Source of the DNA: an uncultured Eubacteriales bacterium
GTDB taxonomy: Bacteria > Bacillota > Clostridia > Oscillospirales > CAG-272
Reading direction: 5' to 3'
Length of the DNA: 15,050 bases
Assembly: GCA_905205065.1 (NCBI GenBank)
Contig: CAJLCI010000040.1
Location: forward strand, 1 to 15,050
Position numbers and translations under genes: made by a program. The notes under the pieces are model-generated. The model did no database searches. It worked only from the letters and a program-made list of their open reading frames with translations, and was not told the DNA's origin. This document shows positions 1 through 6,816 of the stretch, in pieces; the stretch's first letter is position 1, and the number at the start of each line of letters is the position of its first letter.

Positions 1-7
1 GATATAC

Positions 8-82
8 GGCCCGTTGGTCAAGAGGCTAAGACACCGCCCTTTCACGGCAGTAACAGGGGTTCGATTCCCCTACGGGTCACCA
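8..82 (+). tRNA. tRNA-Glu (anticodon UUC)
   Basis: The full cloverleaf can be folded by eye. The 7-bp acceptor stem pairs 8-14 with 72-78 (one G-U pair), the discriminator is A79, and CCA is encoded at 80-82. The T arm is AGGGG/CCCCT around TTCGATT. The anticodon loop is 39-45 with TTC at 41-43, which reads glutamate codons GAA/GAG. The anticodon stem (34-38 with 46-50) has one C-A mismatch, at 35/49 (tRNA positions 28-42). An intrinsic terminator follows 5 bases after CCA. The promoter, and any tRNA upstream, lie outside the window. Confidence 0.96.
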
Positions 83-87
83 TCTTT

Positions 88-125
88 AAGACTTTTCTAT
101 AATATGAAAAGTCTTTTTATTTTTT
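88..125 (+). terminator. Intrinsic terminator after tRNA-Glu
   Basis: A perfect 10-bp stem (AAGACTTTTC at 88-97 with GAAAAGTCTT at 106-115) has an 8-base loop and is followed by a T-rich tract at 116-125. It starts 5 bases after the tRNA CCA, so it should end tRNA transcription before the araC-type gene. Confidence 0.88.
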
Positions 126-201
126 AAATTTATAATAAAAACTATTAAAGAAAGGAAAGACGCAAATATCCTTATTAGGGAGTCTGCAATTATTTATTCC
201 A

Positions 202-1020
202 TTGAAATGCAGTAATATAAAATTTATATCATCCGGATATCATTCGATCGCATCACAAAAATGGATTTATCCTAAACACACTTCCGGAGCAAATGAACTC
301 ATATACGTAACTAACGGTACCCTTCACATATGTGAAGATTATAATGAATTTCATATTAAGCCGGATACTGTTCTTTGGCTTGAAAAGGAACATATCCACT
401 ATGGACTTGCCCCGTCTGAAGAGCCGCTCAGTTTTATGCGCCTTATATTTTCTTCAGATGAAAATGAAGAAATTATACCGAACGATGCAACTGTCACACT
501 CAGAAAAGTAACAATACCGAGAAATCCGGACAAACTCAAGCTGCTGTGGGATGAACTAAATTCAAGTATCATGCTGCCTGAATGCACCACTGTAATTCAG
601 GACTACTATGCGCGTCTTTTGCTCATGGAACTTTCAATTTACGGGGCAAGTTGCGATAATTCTTTTAATTTTCAGCAAATTATCAGCGATTGGATAAAAA
701 ATGAAGCGCCTTCCGGTATACGTGTAAGTGCTGTTGCAAGCCATTTCGGGTACAGCGAGGATTACATAACAAAGATTTTTAAAAGCTTTTACTCAAAGGG
801 AATCAAAAAATATATCGATGCAGTAAGAATAAACCGAATAAAAAACGATCTCTGCAGAACAGATCTTCCTTTGTCAGTAATTGCAAAGCGACATTGCTTT
901 AAAAGCTCGGAGGCTCTCCATAAATTTTTCAAAGCGAACACCGGGTTAACAGCTAATTCCGTAAAAAAAATGCATATTGAATATCCCGAATATTCTCAAA
1001 TAGCTAATTTAAAAAATTAA
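202..1020 (+). CDS. AraC-family transcriptional regulator
   Basis: Predicted DNA-binding regulator of 272 residues. The N-terminal part (about 5-90) has the cupin-like AraC ligand-binding pattern: a region around ELIYVTNGTLHI, then FHIKPDTVLWL and HIHYGLAP. The C-terminal part (about 172-260) is a two-helix-turn-helix AraC/XylS domain: VSAVASHFGYSEDYITKIFK, then a second, more degenerate HTH around PLSVIAKRHCFKSSEALHKFFK. The effector and targets cannot be read from the sequence. It is the only protein gene on the plus strand and converges with leuS. The start is doubtful: TTG at 202 is the first conventional start in frame, but the nearest purine-rich sites (about 151-159 and 177-182) are too far upstream, and no in-frame ATG exists. 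It looks more AT-rich than the minus-strand genes. Its position just after a tRNA, in opposite orientation to the housekeeping genes, is compatible with later acquisition, but no integrase or att repeat is visible. Confidence 0.9.
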   Translation: MKCSNIKFISSGYHSIASQKWIYPKHTSGANELIYVTNGTLHICEDYNEFHIKPDTVLWLEKEHIHYGLAPSEEPLSFMRLIFSSDENEEIIPNDATVTLRKVTIPRNPDKLKLLWDELNSSIMLPECTTVIQDYYARLLLMELSIYGASCDNSFNFQQIISDWIKNEAPSGIRVSAVASHFGYSEDYITKIFKSFYSKGIKKYIDAVRINRIKNDLCRTDLPLSVIAKRHCFKSSEALHKFFKANTGLTANSVKKMHIEYPEYSQIANLKN

Positions 1021-1039
1021 ATAACGGACGATAAAAATT

Positions 1040-1075
1040 AAAAAATCAGAATTCATTAAGAATTCTGATTTTTTT
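1040..1075. terminator. Bidirectional intrinsic terminator between araC-type gene and leuS
   Basis: A perfect stem ATCAGAATTC (1045-1054) / GAATTCTGAT (1060-1069) with a 5-base loop is flanked by an A-run on the left and a T-run on the right, so it works in both directions. On the plus strand it closes the AraC-family gene, whose stop is 20 bases upstream. On the minus strand it is a backstop for leuS read-through. Confidence 0.88.
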
Positions 1076-1134
1076 ATACAATAAAGAACATGCCTGCCGT
1101 TAAGGAATACTTTCACATAAATTTGCAAAAATTA

Positions 1135-1164
1135 CAAAAAACATAAATGAGCGCTAAGCCTCAT
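1135..1164 (-). terminator. Candidate intrinsic terminator for leuS
   Basis: Read on the minus strand, an ATGAG/CTCAT stem extended by two GC pairs, with one bulged base and a TTA loop (1147-1164), is followed by TTATGTTTTTTG. The T-run starts several bases after the stem, and the site is about 170 bases beyond the leuS stop, so it is weaker than the terminator at 1040-1075. It could act with that one. Confidence 0.4.
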
Positions 1165-1334
1165 TCTACGCCGTTAACCCGCGGAATATTCTATCTGGCA
1201 TGCAATAACTAAATATATAAAAGTCAGATATTAAAGCCAGAATTTAACAGACACTAAGTTCCATTAATCTGAAAACTTTAAAGCATTTCCAGAGACGTTT
1301 TAAGCTTTGAAAAAGCTATACAGAGCCCTGTAAC

Positions 1335-3737
1335 TCACTTTACTACAATATTTACAAGCTTGCCCGGAACATATATTTCCTTTACTATGGTTTTACCGTC
1401 AACTGCTGAAGACACACGTTCATCTGCACGCGCGCTCTCAAGAATTGACTCCTTAGACGAATCAGCATCAACTGTTATAACCGTGCGGAGTTTTCCGTTT
1501 ATCTGTATCGGAACCTCGATAGACTTCTCCACAGTCTTAGACTCATCATAATCCGGCCACGCAGAAAGAGAAGCAAAGCCTGTCTCCCCGAGCTGTTCCC
1601 ACATTTCCTCGCACAAATGAGGAGCAAAGGGACAAAGCAACCTTATAAAGATTGATAACTCTTTCTTTGTAAGTCTGCCTGCATCGTAAATTTCATTCAA
1701 AAGCGACATGAGCGCTGCAACAGCCGTATTGAATTTCATTAAATCAATATCAGCCGTAACTTTTTTTATAGTTTTATGGAAAGATGCCTCCAGCTCCGGA
1801 GTTACATCTCCTCCCGAAACCAAGTCACTCAAAGCGGCAGTTCGGTCAAGAAATCTCTTGCACCCCTTAACGGATGTTTCACTCCAAGGAGCGGAAGAAC
1901 TGTAATCACCCATAAAAAGGACATAGGTGCGAAGTGTATCGGCCCCGTATTTATTTACAACATCATCAGGATCCACAACGTTTCCAAGAGATTTTGACAT
2001 TTTCACACCGTTTTCTCCGAGAATCATTCCCTGTGCAGAACGCTTCGCGTACGGCTCAGCTGTCGGAACCTCACCAATGTCATAAAGAAAACGATGCCAA
2101 AATCTCGAATATATCAGATGTCTTGTAACGTGTTCCATACCACCGTTATACCAGTCAACCGGAAGCCAGTATTTAAGAGCATCGGAATCTGCAAAACATT
2201 CTGTGTTATGAGGATCTATATACCGTAAAAAATACCATGAGGAACCAGCCCACTGCGGCATTGTGTCCGTCTCCCTTTTTGCGTCTCCTCCGCATTTCGG
2301 ACACTTGCATTTGACAAAAGAATCGATCTTTGCAAGCGGAGACTCACCTCCTTCTCCCGGTTCAAAATTCTCCATATCCGGGAGACGCAGCGGAAGCTCG
2401 TCATACGGAACTGCGACCATGCCACATTTTTCACAATGCACAATCGGAATCGGCTCTCCCCAATAACGCTGGCGGTTAAAAGCCCAGTCCTTCATTTTAT
2501 ACTGAACTCCCGCTTCGCCGATTTTCTTTTCACTTATGTAGCGAATCATTTTCTCAATAGATTCCTTTTTATTAGTGCATCCGTTGAGAAATCCCGAATT
2601 TATCATTTCTCCGTCGCCGGAGTAAGCTCCTTCTTCTATATTTCCGCCCTTTATAACCTCAATAATTTCAATTCCGAATTTTTTTGCAAAGTCGTAATCA
2701 CGGTCATCATGCGCAGGCACAGCCATAATTGCGCCGGTTCCGTATCCCATCATAACATAATCGGAAATAAACACAGGAATTTTCTTACCGTTGACAGGAT
2801 TAACAGCATCAAGCCCTTTAATACAGACTCCGGTCTTATCCTTAACAAGCTGAGTACGCTCAAATTCTGTTTTTTTAGCACACGCATTCCGATATGAAGT
2901 TATCTCGTCCATATTTGAAATTCTGTCGGAATATTTATCTATAATTGGATGTTCAGGTGCAATAACCATAAAGGTAACGCCAAAAAGCGTATCCGGACGT
3001 GTAGTATATATTCGCAGTTTTTCATCAACGCCTTCAAGCACAAAATTTACAAAAGCTCCCGAAGAACGTCCGATCCAGTTTTCCTGCTGCATACGTATAT
3101 TTGCCGGATAATCAACGGTTTTTAAGCCGTCCAAAAGTTTATCGGCATATTCGGTTATACGGAGATACCAAACGTCCTTCGACTTTTGAACAACATCGCT
3201 GTGACAGATATCACATTTACCGCCCTGAGAATCCTCATTTGAAAGTACAACCTTGCATGACGGACAATAATTTACCAAAGTTTTGTCTCTGAAAACCAGA
3301 CCGTGCTCAAACATTTTAAGAAAAATCCACTGAGTCCATTTGTAATAATCTTCTTCGGTAGTGTCTATGACTCTCTCCCAGTCAAACGAGAATCCTATAC
3401 GCTTGAGCTGTTCTGTAAAGTGCGCGATATTTCGATCCGTAACCTTCCTCGGATGGGTCTTTGTTTTAATTGCGTAATTTTCTGTAGGAAGACCAAAAGC
3501 GTCAAATCCAATGGGAAAAAGGACATTATATCCCTGCATACGCTTTTTGCGGCATATAACTTCAAGTCCCGAATACGCCTTAATGTGACCCACGTGCATA
3601 CCCGCCCCTGACGGATACGGAAATTCTACAAGTCCATAGAATTTTGGCTTCGGACTGTTATTCTCTGCATGAAAGATACCCTGCTCTTCCCAACGGTCCT
3701 GCCACTTTTTATCTGAAACAGTAAAATCATATTTCAT
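1335..3737 (-). CDS. leuS: Leucine-tRNA ligase (leucyl-tRNA synthetase)
   Basis: Class I synthetase that charges tRNA-Leu with leucine in the cytoplasm; 800 residues, normal for bacterial LeuRS. The HIGH-type motif is HVGH at 48-51 inside PYPSGAGMHVGH, and the KMSKS motif is at 579-583. The editing (CP1) domain has TTRPDTLFG from 245 and the HDDRD segment around 343-347, which carries the conserved editing aspartate. Zinc-binding pairs are visible: CPSC (158-161) with CDIC (175-178), and in the later insertion CEKC with CPKC. The C-terminal half has the tRNA-binding anticodon domain and a small terminal domain. The ATG at 3737 follows GAAAGGAT by about 13 bases. It lies 34 bases downstream of rsfS and should share the rsfS promoter. 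The leader is too short for a T-box, so no leucine-responsive control is visible. Confidence 0.98.
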   Translation of the reverse strand: MKYDFTVSDKKWQDRWEEQGIFHAENNSPKPKFYGLVEFPYPSGAGMHVGHIKAYSGLEVICRKKRMQGYNVLFPIGFDAFGLPTENYAIKTKTHPRKVTDRNIAHFTEQLKRIGFSFDWERVIDTTEEDYYKWTQWIFLKMFEHGLVFRDKTLVNYCPSCKVVLSNEDSQGGKCDICHSDVVQKSKDVWYLRITEYADKLLDGLKTVDYPANIRMQQENWIGRSSGAFVNFVLEGVDEKLRIYTTRPDTLFGVTFMVIAPEHPIIDKYSDRISNMDEITSYRNACAKKTEFERTQLVKDKTGVCIKGLDAVNPVNGKKIPVFISDYVMMGYGTGAIMAVPAHDDRDYDFAKKFGIEIIEVIKGGNIEEGAYSGDGEMINSGFLNGCTNKKESIEKMIRYISEKKIGEAGVQYKMKDWAFNRQRYWGEPIPIVHCEKCGMVAVPYDELPLRLPDMENFEPGEGGESPLAKIDSFVKCKCPKCGGDAKRETDTMPQWAGSSWYFLRYIDPHNTECFADSDALKYWLPVDWYNGGMEHVTRHLIYSRFWHRFLYDIGEVPTAEPYAKRSAQGMILGENGVKMSKSLGNVVDPDDVVNKYGADTLRTYVLFMGDYSSSAPWSETSVKGCKRFLDRTAALSDLVSGGDVTPELEASFHKTIKKVTADIDLMKFNTAVAALMSLLNEIYDAGRLTKKELSIFIRLLCPFAPHLCEEMWEQLGETGFASLSAWPDYDESKTVEKSIEVPIQINGKLRTVITVDADSSKESILESARADERVSSAVDGKTIVKEIYVPGKLVNIVVK

Positions 3738-3771
3738 GTATATATCATTATCCTTTCAAAACAGCGCTATA

Positions 3772-4299
3772 TCAGTCGATAAATCCAGAGATATCAATTT
3801 CCTCGGCTTCGCTCCAAAGTTTTTCCAAATTATAAAAATTACGAGTCTCACGGTTAAAGATATGAACGATGACCGAAGCGTAATCCATAATAATCCAGCT
3901 CGCCTCGTTATATCCTTCAATATGACCGGGTTCTATACCCGATTTTCTAAGTTCTTCCTCAAGCTCTCCGGATAGAGCGCGAAGCTGCGTATTTGACGTT
4001 CCAGTACAAAGTATGAAATAATCTGCAATTACAGTTTTCTCGCTAACGCGCAAAAGCTTAATTCCTCTTGCCTTTTTTGAATCAAGAACCCGTACGGCAA
4101 ATTTTGCAAGCTCAAATGGATCCTGAAAGCTGTCAGGAATTTTAGCTTTTCGGTCTTTATCAGTATCAGAAAAAAACATCTCAAACTGGTTGTCCGAAAC
4201 ATTATCTTTCTCAGCTTCATCGCTGTCAGGAATATCAAAACCATTTATTTTGTTTTCAGCGTTTTCATCATCGCTGAAAAAATTCTTTTCAATTGTCAT
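3772..4299 (-). CDS. rsfS: Ribosomal silencing factor RsfS (Iojap/YbeB family) with acidic N-terminal extension
   Basis: RsfS binds ribosomal protein uL14 on the 50S subunit and blocks joining to 30S, lowering translation in poor conditions. Residues about 61-165 match the family domain: LAKFAVRVLDSKKARGI, IADYFILCTGTSNTQLRAL, HIEGYNEASWIIMDYASVIVHIF and RNFYNLEKLW. The protein has 175 residues, against roughly 105-120 in most homologues. The excess is a 60-residue N-terminal extension rich in Asp/Glu, predicted disordered, in which FFSD (7-10, 42-45) and IPDS (23-26, 54-57) each occur twice. The start is well supported: GAAGGGAG lies 9 bases before ATG 4299, and a promoter with an expected start near 4335 gives a leader of about 36 bases. 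It is the first gene of the rsfS-leuS unit. The function of the extension is unknown. Confidence 0.95.
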   Translation of the reverse strand: MTIEKNFFSDDENAENKINGFDIPDSDEAEKDNVSDNQFEMFFSDTDKDRKAKIPDSFQDPFELAKFAVRVLDSKKARGIKLLRVSEKTVIADYFILCTGTSNTQLRALSGELEEELRKSGIEPGHIEGYNEASWIIMDYASVIVHIFNRETRNFYNLEKLWSEAEEIDISGFID

Positions 4300-4341
4300 T
4301 ATGGCGGTCTCCCTTCGGAAAAAGTCACCAGATTTTCATTT

Positions 4342-4370
4342 ATTTTAACACATTTTTATTTTCAGGTCAA
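4342..4370 (-). promoter_or_regulatory. Sigma-A-type promoter for rsfS-leuS
   Basis: On the minus strand the -35 is TTGACC (4370-4365), the spacer is 17 bases, and the -10 is TAAAAT (4347-4342). A TG one base upstream of the -10 makes it an extended -10. The predicted start, near 4335, leaves a leader of about 36 bases before the rsfS ATG, ending in a good GAAGGGAG site. It directly follows the LCP gene terminator. Confidence 0.83.
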
Positions 4371-4372
4371 GT

Positions 4373-4419
4373 AAATAAATATGAAAACGAACGACAAATT
4401 TCATCGTCCGCATTCATAT
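4373..4419 (-). terminator. Intrinsic terminator of the LCP gene
   Basis: On the minus strand, 4419-4404 pairs with 4394-4379. Seven perfect pairs (ATATGAA/TTCATAT) are followed, after one T-T mismatch, by eight more pairs including two G-U, closing on a 9-base loop. The trailing sequence is TTATTT. It begins 7 bases after the LCP stop codon and ends just before the -35 of the rsfS promoter. Confidence 0.75.
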
Positions 4420-4426
4420 CAATAAT

Positions 4427-6055
4427 TTAATTTACAAGGGGAATATCCATAGCGCCGCTATTTATGTCATCCGCGCTGTATACATTTTCATCAAGAGCTT
4501 CGTTTGGATCAGCAAGATAAATGGAACTGATATATCTGTTGTCCTCGCTGTTAAAAATGAGTTTAGGATCTATATATTGCTCTGTAAGATCAATCGTATA
4601 CGGATTAAAATATTTATTAACAAGCGCAAGCATATCGGAACGGCGCATAACATAGTAGGAAAGTCCGCTTGTACCATACTCACGGGTACTTTCTCCCGGT
4701 AAAGTTACAAATGTTATATTTGCCGGATCTACACCCTTGATAAAGTTCTTTCCAAAATACACACAGTCAAGAAGCTTCATATCCGTATTTACCATAGCGA
4801 TTGTCTGTTCGGCTATTTTTGCGACATTCGAAATTGAAAGATTACTCTTCAGCTGTCTGAACAACGCACTCATAAAAACTTTCTGAGCATCAACACGACC
4901 GATATCTCCCTGAGCATATCCGTATCTGAAACGGACAAATTGTTCTGCCTGATCTCCGTTCAGAGTCTGGACTCCTTTTTTCAAATGGATATAAAGATCC
5001 TGATCCGGATCCTCATAATCCATATCATAGGTAAGATCCATTTCAACTCCGCCGACGGCGTCAACAATTCCGCTGAAGCCGTCAAGATCTACAATTGCCC
5101 AGAAATCTACCGGTATTCCAAGCCCGTCTTCAAGAAGATCGGCAAGTCCGTCCATTCCGGAAGCGATCCGTGCGTCCTTGTCCGAAAGCGAGTTGTCACG
5201 CATAATGCCATAAACACTGTTTATTTTATGAGATGTTCCCTTATACTCAATATACGTGTCACGGGGAATCTGCATTACCGACAGCGATCCGTTTGCCACG
5301 TCAAAGGAAACAAGCATTATTACATCTGTATTTACGGCAACCTGATCATGTCCGACAACAAGCATCGTATAAAACCCGCTTTTACGTTCTATGCTTGTGC
5401 TTACAGCCGCCGGGGGCTCTCCCATATAATCGCTTTCCAAAGCAGCATCTACCGTGCCTTCGCCGGTTTCTCCGGCAGGTCCGAGATCCACACTCGGTTC
5501 ATATGAATCGACTATGTGCCATAATGCGGCAACTACAATTCCCAAAACTATAACAAAAGCAAGTATACTCAGAAGTATTGTGTATTTTTTCGACTTATGC
5601 GAAATTTTTCCTGTCCTTTCCGTTCTTCCTTCTGCAGTACGCTTTAAACCGGATTCGGATGATTTTGATTGACGTCTGTGCGCATTTGCCATCGGATGCC
5701 CTGTATCGGAAGCAGAATGCGGTTTGCTTTCGCGACGCATGCTCTGCCCATGGTTTTCGGACGTTCTTTCTCCATGATTTCCATGATTTCCGTGATTTCC
5801 ATGATCTTTGTTATAGCTCTGACCTTCATTTTTGCCGCGATCCATATTACTATAGTTCTGACCGTGATTTTTACTGTGACTATGATCCTGCTTATGATTT
5901 TCAGATGTATGACCTCCACTTCTGCTGTGATCCTGTCTGCGGTCATGTCCTGCATCGTGAGATGAATTTGATTTTTCTTTTTTACGGGAAACAGTCCTTC
6001 CTGTATAATTTTCATCCTTGTTATAACCCGCACTGTTTGTATTTTTGTTATCCAT
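4427..6055 (-). CDS. LCP (LytR-CpsA-Psr) family protein with long His-rich cytoplasmic tail
   Basis: LCP enzymes transfer undecaprenyl-linked anionic glycopolymers, such as teichoic acids or capsule, onto peptidoglycan on the outer face of the membrane. Counted from the upstream ATG at 6067, residues 1-161 are a polar, probably disordered segment with 17 His and many Asn, Gly, Ser and Lys, including four HG repeats near 89-99. Residues about 162-184 form one transmembrane helix preceded by KSKK, which puts the tail inside the cell. The extracellular LCP domain (about 230-460) has FYTMLVVGHD, NTDVIML, the catalytic QIPRDTYIEY, the DAVGGVEMDL segment and FVRFRYGYAQGDIGRVDAQK. NTD replaces the RSD seen in B. 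subtilis TagTUV. I chose the ATG at 6055 (542 residues): GGGGGA sits just upstream, whereas the ATG at 6067 has no binding site and would be only about 9 bases from the predicted transcript start. Which polymer it attaches cannot be told. Confidence 0.92.
   Translation of the reverse strand: MDNKNTNSAGYNKDENYTGRTVSRKKEKSNSSHDAGHDRRQDHSRSGGHTSENHKQDHSHSKNHGQNYSNMDRGKNEGQSYNKDHGNHGNHGNHGERTSENHGQSMRRESKPHSASDTGHPMANAHRRQSKSSESGLKRTAEGRTERTGKISHKSKKYTILLSILAFVIVLGIVVAALWHIVDSYEPSVDLGPAGETGEGTVDAALESDYMGEPPAAVSTSIERKSGFYTMLVVGHDQVAVNTDVIMLVSFDVANGSLSVMQIPRDTYIEYKGTSHKINSVYGIMRDNSLSDKDARIASGMDGLADLLEDGLGIPVDFWAIVDLDGFSGIVDAVGGVEMDLTYDMDYEDPDQDLYIHLKKGVQTLNGDQAEQFVRFRYGYAQGDIGRVDAQKVFMSALFRQLKSNLSISNVAKIAEQTIAMVNTDMKLLDCVYFGKNFIKGVDPANITFVTLPGESTREYGTSGLSYYVMRRSDMLALVNKYFNPYTIDLTEQYIDPKLIFNSEDNRYISSIYLADPNEALDENVYSADDINSGAMDIPLVN
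5771..5806 (-). repeat. Four tandem 9-bp units inside the LCP gene
   Basis: On the plus strand TCCATGATT is repeated at 5771, 5780, 5789 (one change) and 5798 (last base changed). In the protein it gives HG-N-HG-N-HG-N-HG. The copies are nearly identical in DNA, which suggests recent expansion by slippage. The unit is a multiple of three, so copy-number change keeps the frame. Confidence 0.9.
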
Positions 6056-6082
6056 TTTGTCCCCCATACCGATAACACGGTA

Positions 6083-6112
6083 ATTATATCATGAAAGATT
6101 ATGAACGGTCAA
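6083..6112 (-). promoter_or_regulatory. Sigma-A-type promoter for the LCP gene, within the 3' end of yqeK
   Basis: On the minus strand the -35 is TTGACC (6112-6107), the spacer is 18 bases, and the -10 is a perfect TATAAT (6088-6083). The predicted transcript start is near 6076. The -35 lies inside the last yqeK codons and the -10 just after or overlapping its stop, so the LCP gene can be expressed separately from nadD-yqeK. Confidence 0.83.
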
Positions 6113-6793
6113 TTTGTGTATCAATGAATTCCGCGATTTTACGGTTAAATAAAAAATCTCTTCCTGCTCTCTTATTAATTCTTTAATTGTACAATCAAAA
6201 CTTTTTAACAGTGTTCTGAAAAGTAAAATCATGAGATTGTTCTCTCTGTCAGACTCTGGGCACGCAATTTCCGCAACTCCCTTATAGAAGTAATCACGAA
6301 CCGCAAGACAGCTTTCATACTTTCTGAGCGGCTCTATATAATCGGCAAGATAAAGCAGACTTTCAAAAAGAGTCATATCCTCGCGCCCGGTCGTGTGCAC
6401 AAATACAGCCGAACACATCTCCTCATCGCAGTATTCGGCATATTTGTCACGCATGACTGCCGATGCGGTCCAGCCATGAAACACTTTAGGAGACCGCACT
6501 GTCTCGTGCGGATAGTCTATATCATAATGACGGCACAGCGCGAGCTGTTCATCAAGAGTTTTTTCCTTAGTTATATCATGCAAAAGCGCCGCCGCACAAA
6601 GTCTTCGTCTGTCATTTTCGCATAGCCCGAAAATTTCGGCAAGTACACCGCATTCCTTTTCAACACTTAGAGTATGAGAAAGCCTTCTGCCGGAAATATC
6701 CGTATATTCAGATATGATTGCTCTCAGCTCAGAAAGCTTCTTTTCATCTATATTGACCGCTGTGTTTTTTTCTGTCTTTATTTTATCCGCCAT
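6089..6793 (-). CDS. yqeK: HD-domain hydrolase YqeK, predicted symmetrical Ap4A hydrolase
   Basis: YqeK proteins hydrolyse diadenosine tetraphosphate (Ap4A) to two ADP using a metal centre in an HD domain. Numbered from ATG 6793 (234 residues), the metal ligands expected for the family are visible: His40 (RLSHT), His72-Asp73 (LLHD), His106 (VFHG), His133 (VHTTG) and Asp151 (LADYIEPLR). The protein is longer than the usual 180-200 residues, with a Lys/Glu-rich N-terminus of about 30 residues and a C-terminal tail after about residue 200. The start is ATG 6793, preceded by TTGAGGAT at suitable distance. The longer frame would begin with the TTG at 6811 that forms part of that binding site. It follows nadD by 23 bases, the conserved nadD-yqeK pairing of Bacillota. 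The promoter of the next gene overlaps its 3' end. Confidence 0.94.
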   Translation of the reverse strand: MADKIKTEKNTAVNIDEKKLSELRAIISEYTDISGRRLSHTLSVEKECGVLAEIFGLCENDRRRLCAAALLHDITKEKTLDEQLALCRHYDIDYPHETVRSPKVFHGWTASAVMRDKYAEYCDEEMCSAVFVHTTGREDMTLFESLLYLADYIEPLRKYESCLAVRDYFYKGVAEIACPESDRENNLMILLFRTLLKSFDCTIKELIREQEEIFYLTVKSRNSLIHKLTVHNLS

Positions 6794-6816
6794 ACCGAAT
6801 TTTATCCTCAATACTG

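Larger units (their letters stand above)
1021..1334. other. Convergent intergenic region (314 bases)
   Basis: This gap lies between two convergent genes. It contains the bidirectional terminator at 1040-1075, a candidate leuS terminator at 1135-1164, and a 6-bp inverted repeat (TCTGGC near 1194, GCCAGA near 1234). Two abutting tiny plus-strand reading frames occur (1090-1146, 18 codons; 1147-1212, 21 codons), but without a convincing ribosome binding site they are probably chance. I see no RNA gene, promoter or protein-coding gene here. Confidence 0.6.

Noticed and set aside
131..136. TATAAT as a promoter for the AraC-type gene
   Set aside because: No -35-like hexamer lies 15-19 bases upstream; that stretch is the tRNA terminator stem and T-run.
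1..1334. Integrated element or att site at the tRNA-Glu 3' end
   Set aside because: No integrase, transposase or second copy of the tRNA 3' end is visible in the window.
2436..2897. Plus-strand 153-codon open frame inside leuS
   Set aside because: It lies wholly antisense to conserved LeuRS sequence and has no recognisable domain.
4300..4341. T-box or leucine-responsive leader before rsfS-leuS
   Set aside because: The predicted leader is only about 36 bases, with no specifier stem or T-box sequence, and leuS is the second gene of the unit.
4940..5506. Plus-strand 188-codon open frame inside the LCP domain
   Set aside because: It is antisense to the conserved LCP catalytic region; the predicted protein has no coherent family features.
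5771..5806. Short repeat array as a CRISPR
   Set aside because: Units are 9 bp, have no spacers and lie in frame within a coding sequence.
5578..6075. Plus-strand open frames rich in Asp/His/Phe opposite the LCP gene N-terminus
   Set aside because: They are antisense shadows produced by the low-complexity codons of the LCP tail; no binding site or family similarity.
6794..6811. TTG 6811 as the yqeK start
   Set aside because: It forms part of the TTGAGGAT ribosome binding site of the ATG at 6793 and would have no binding site of its own.
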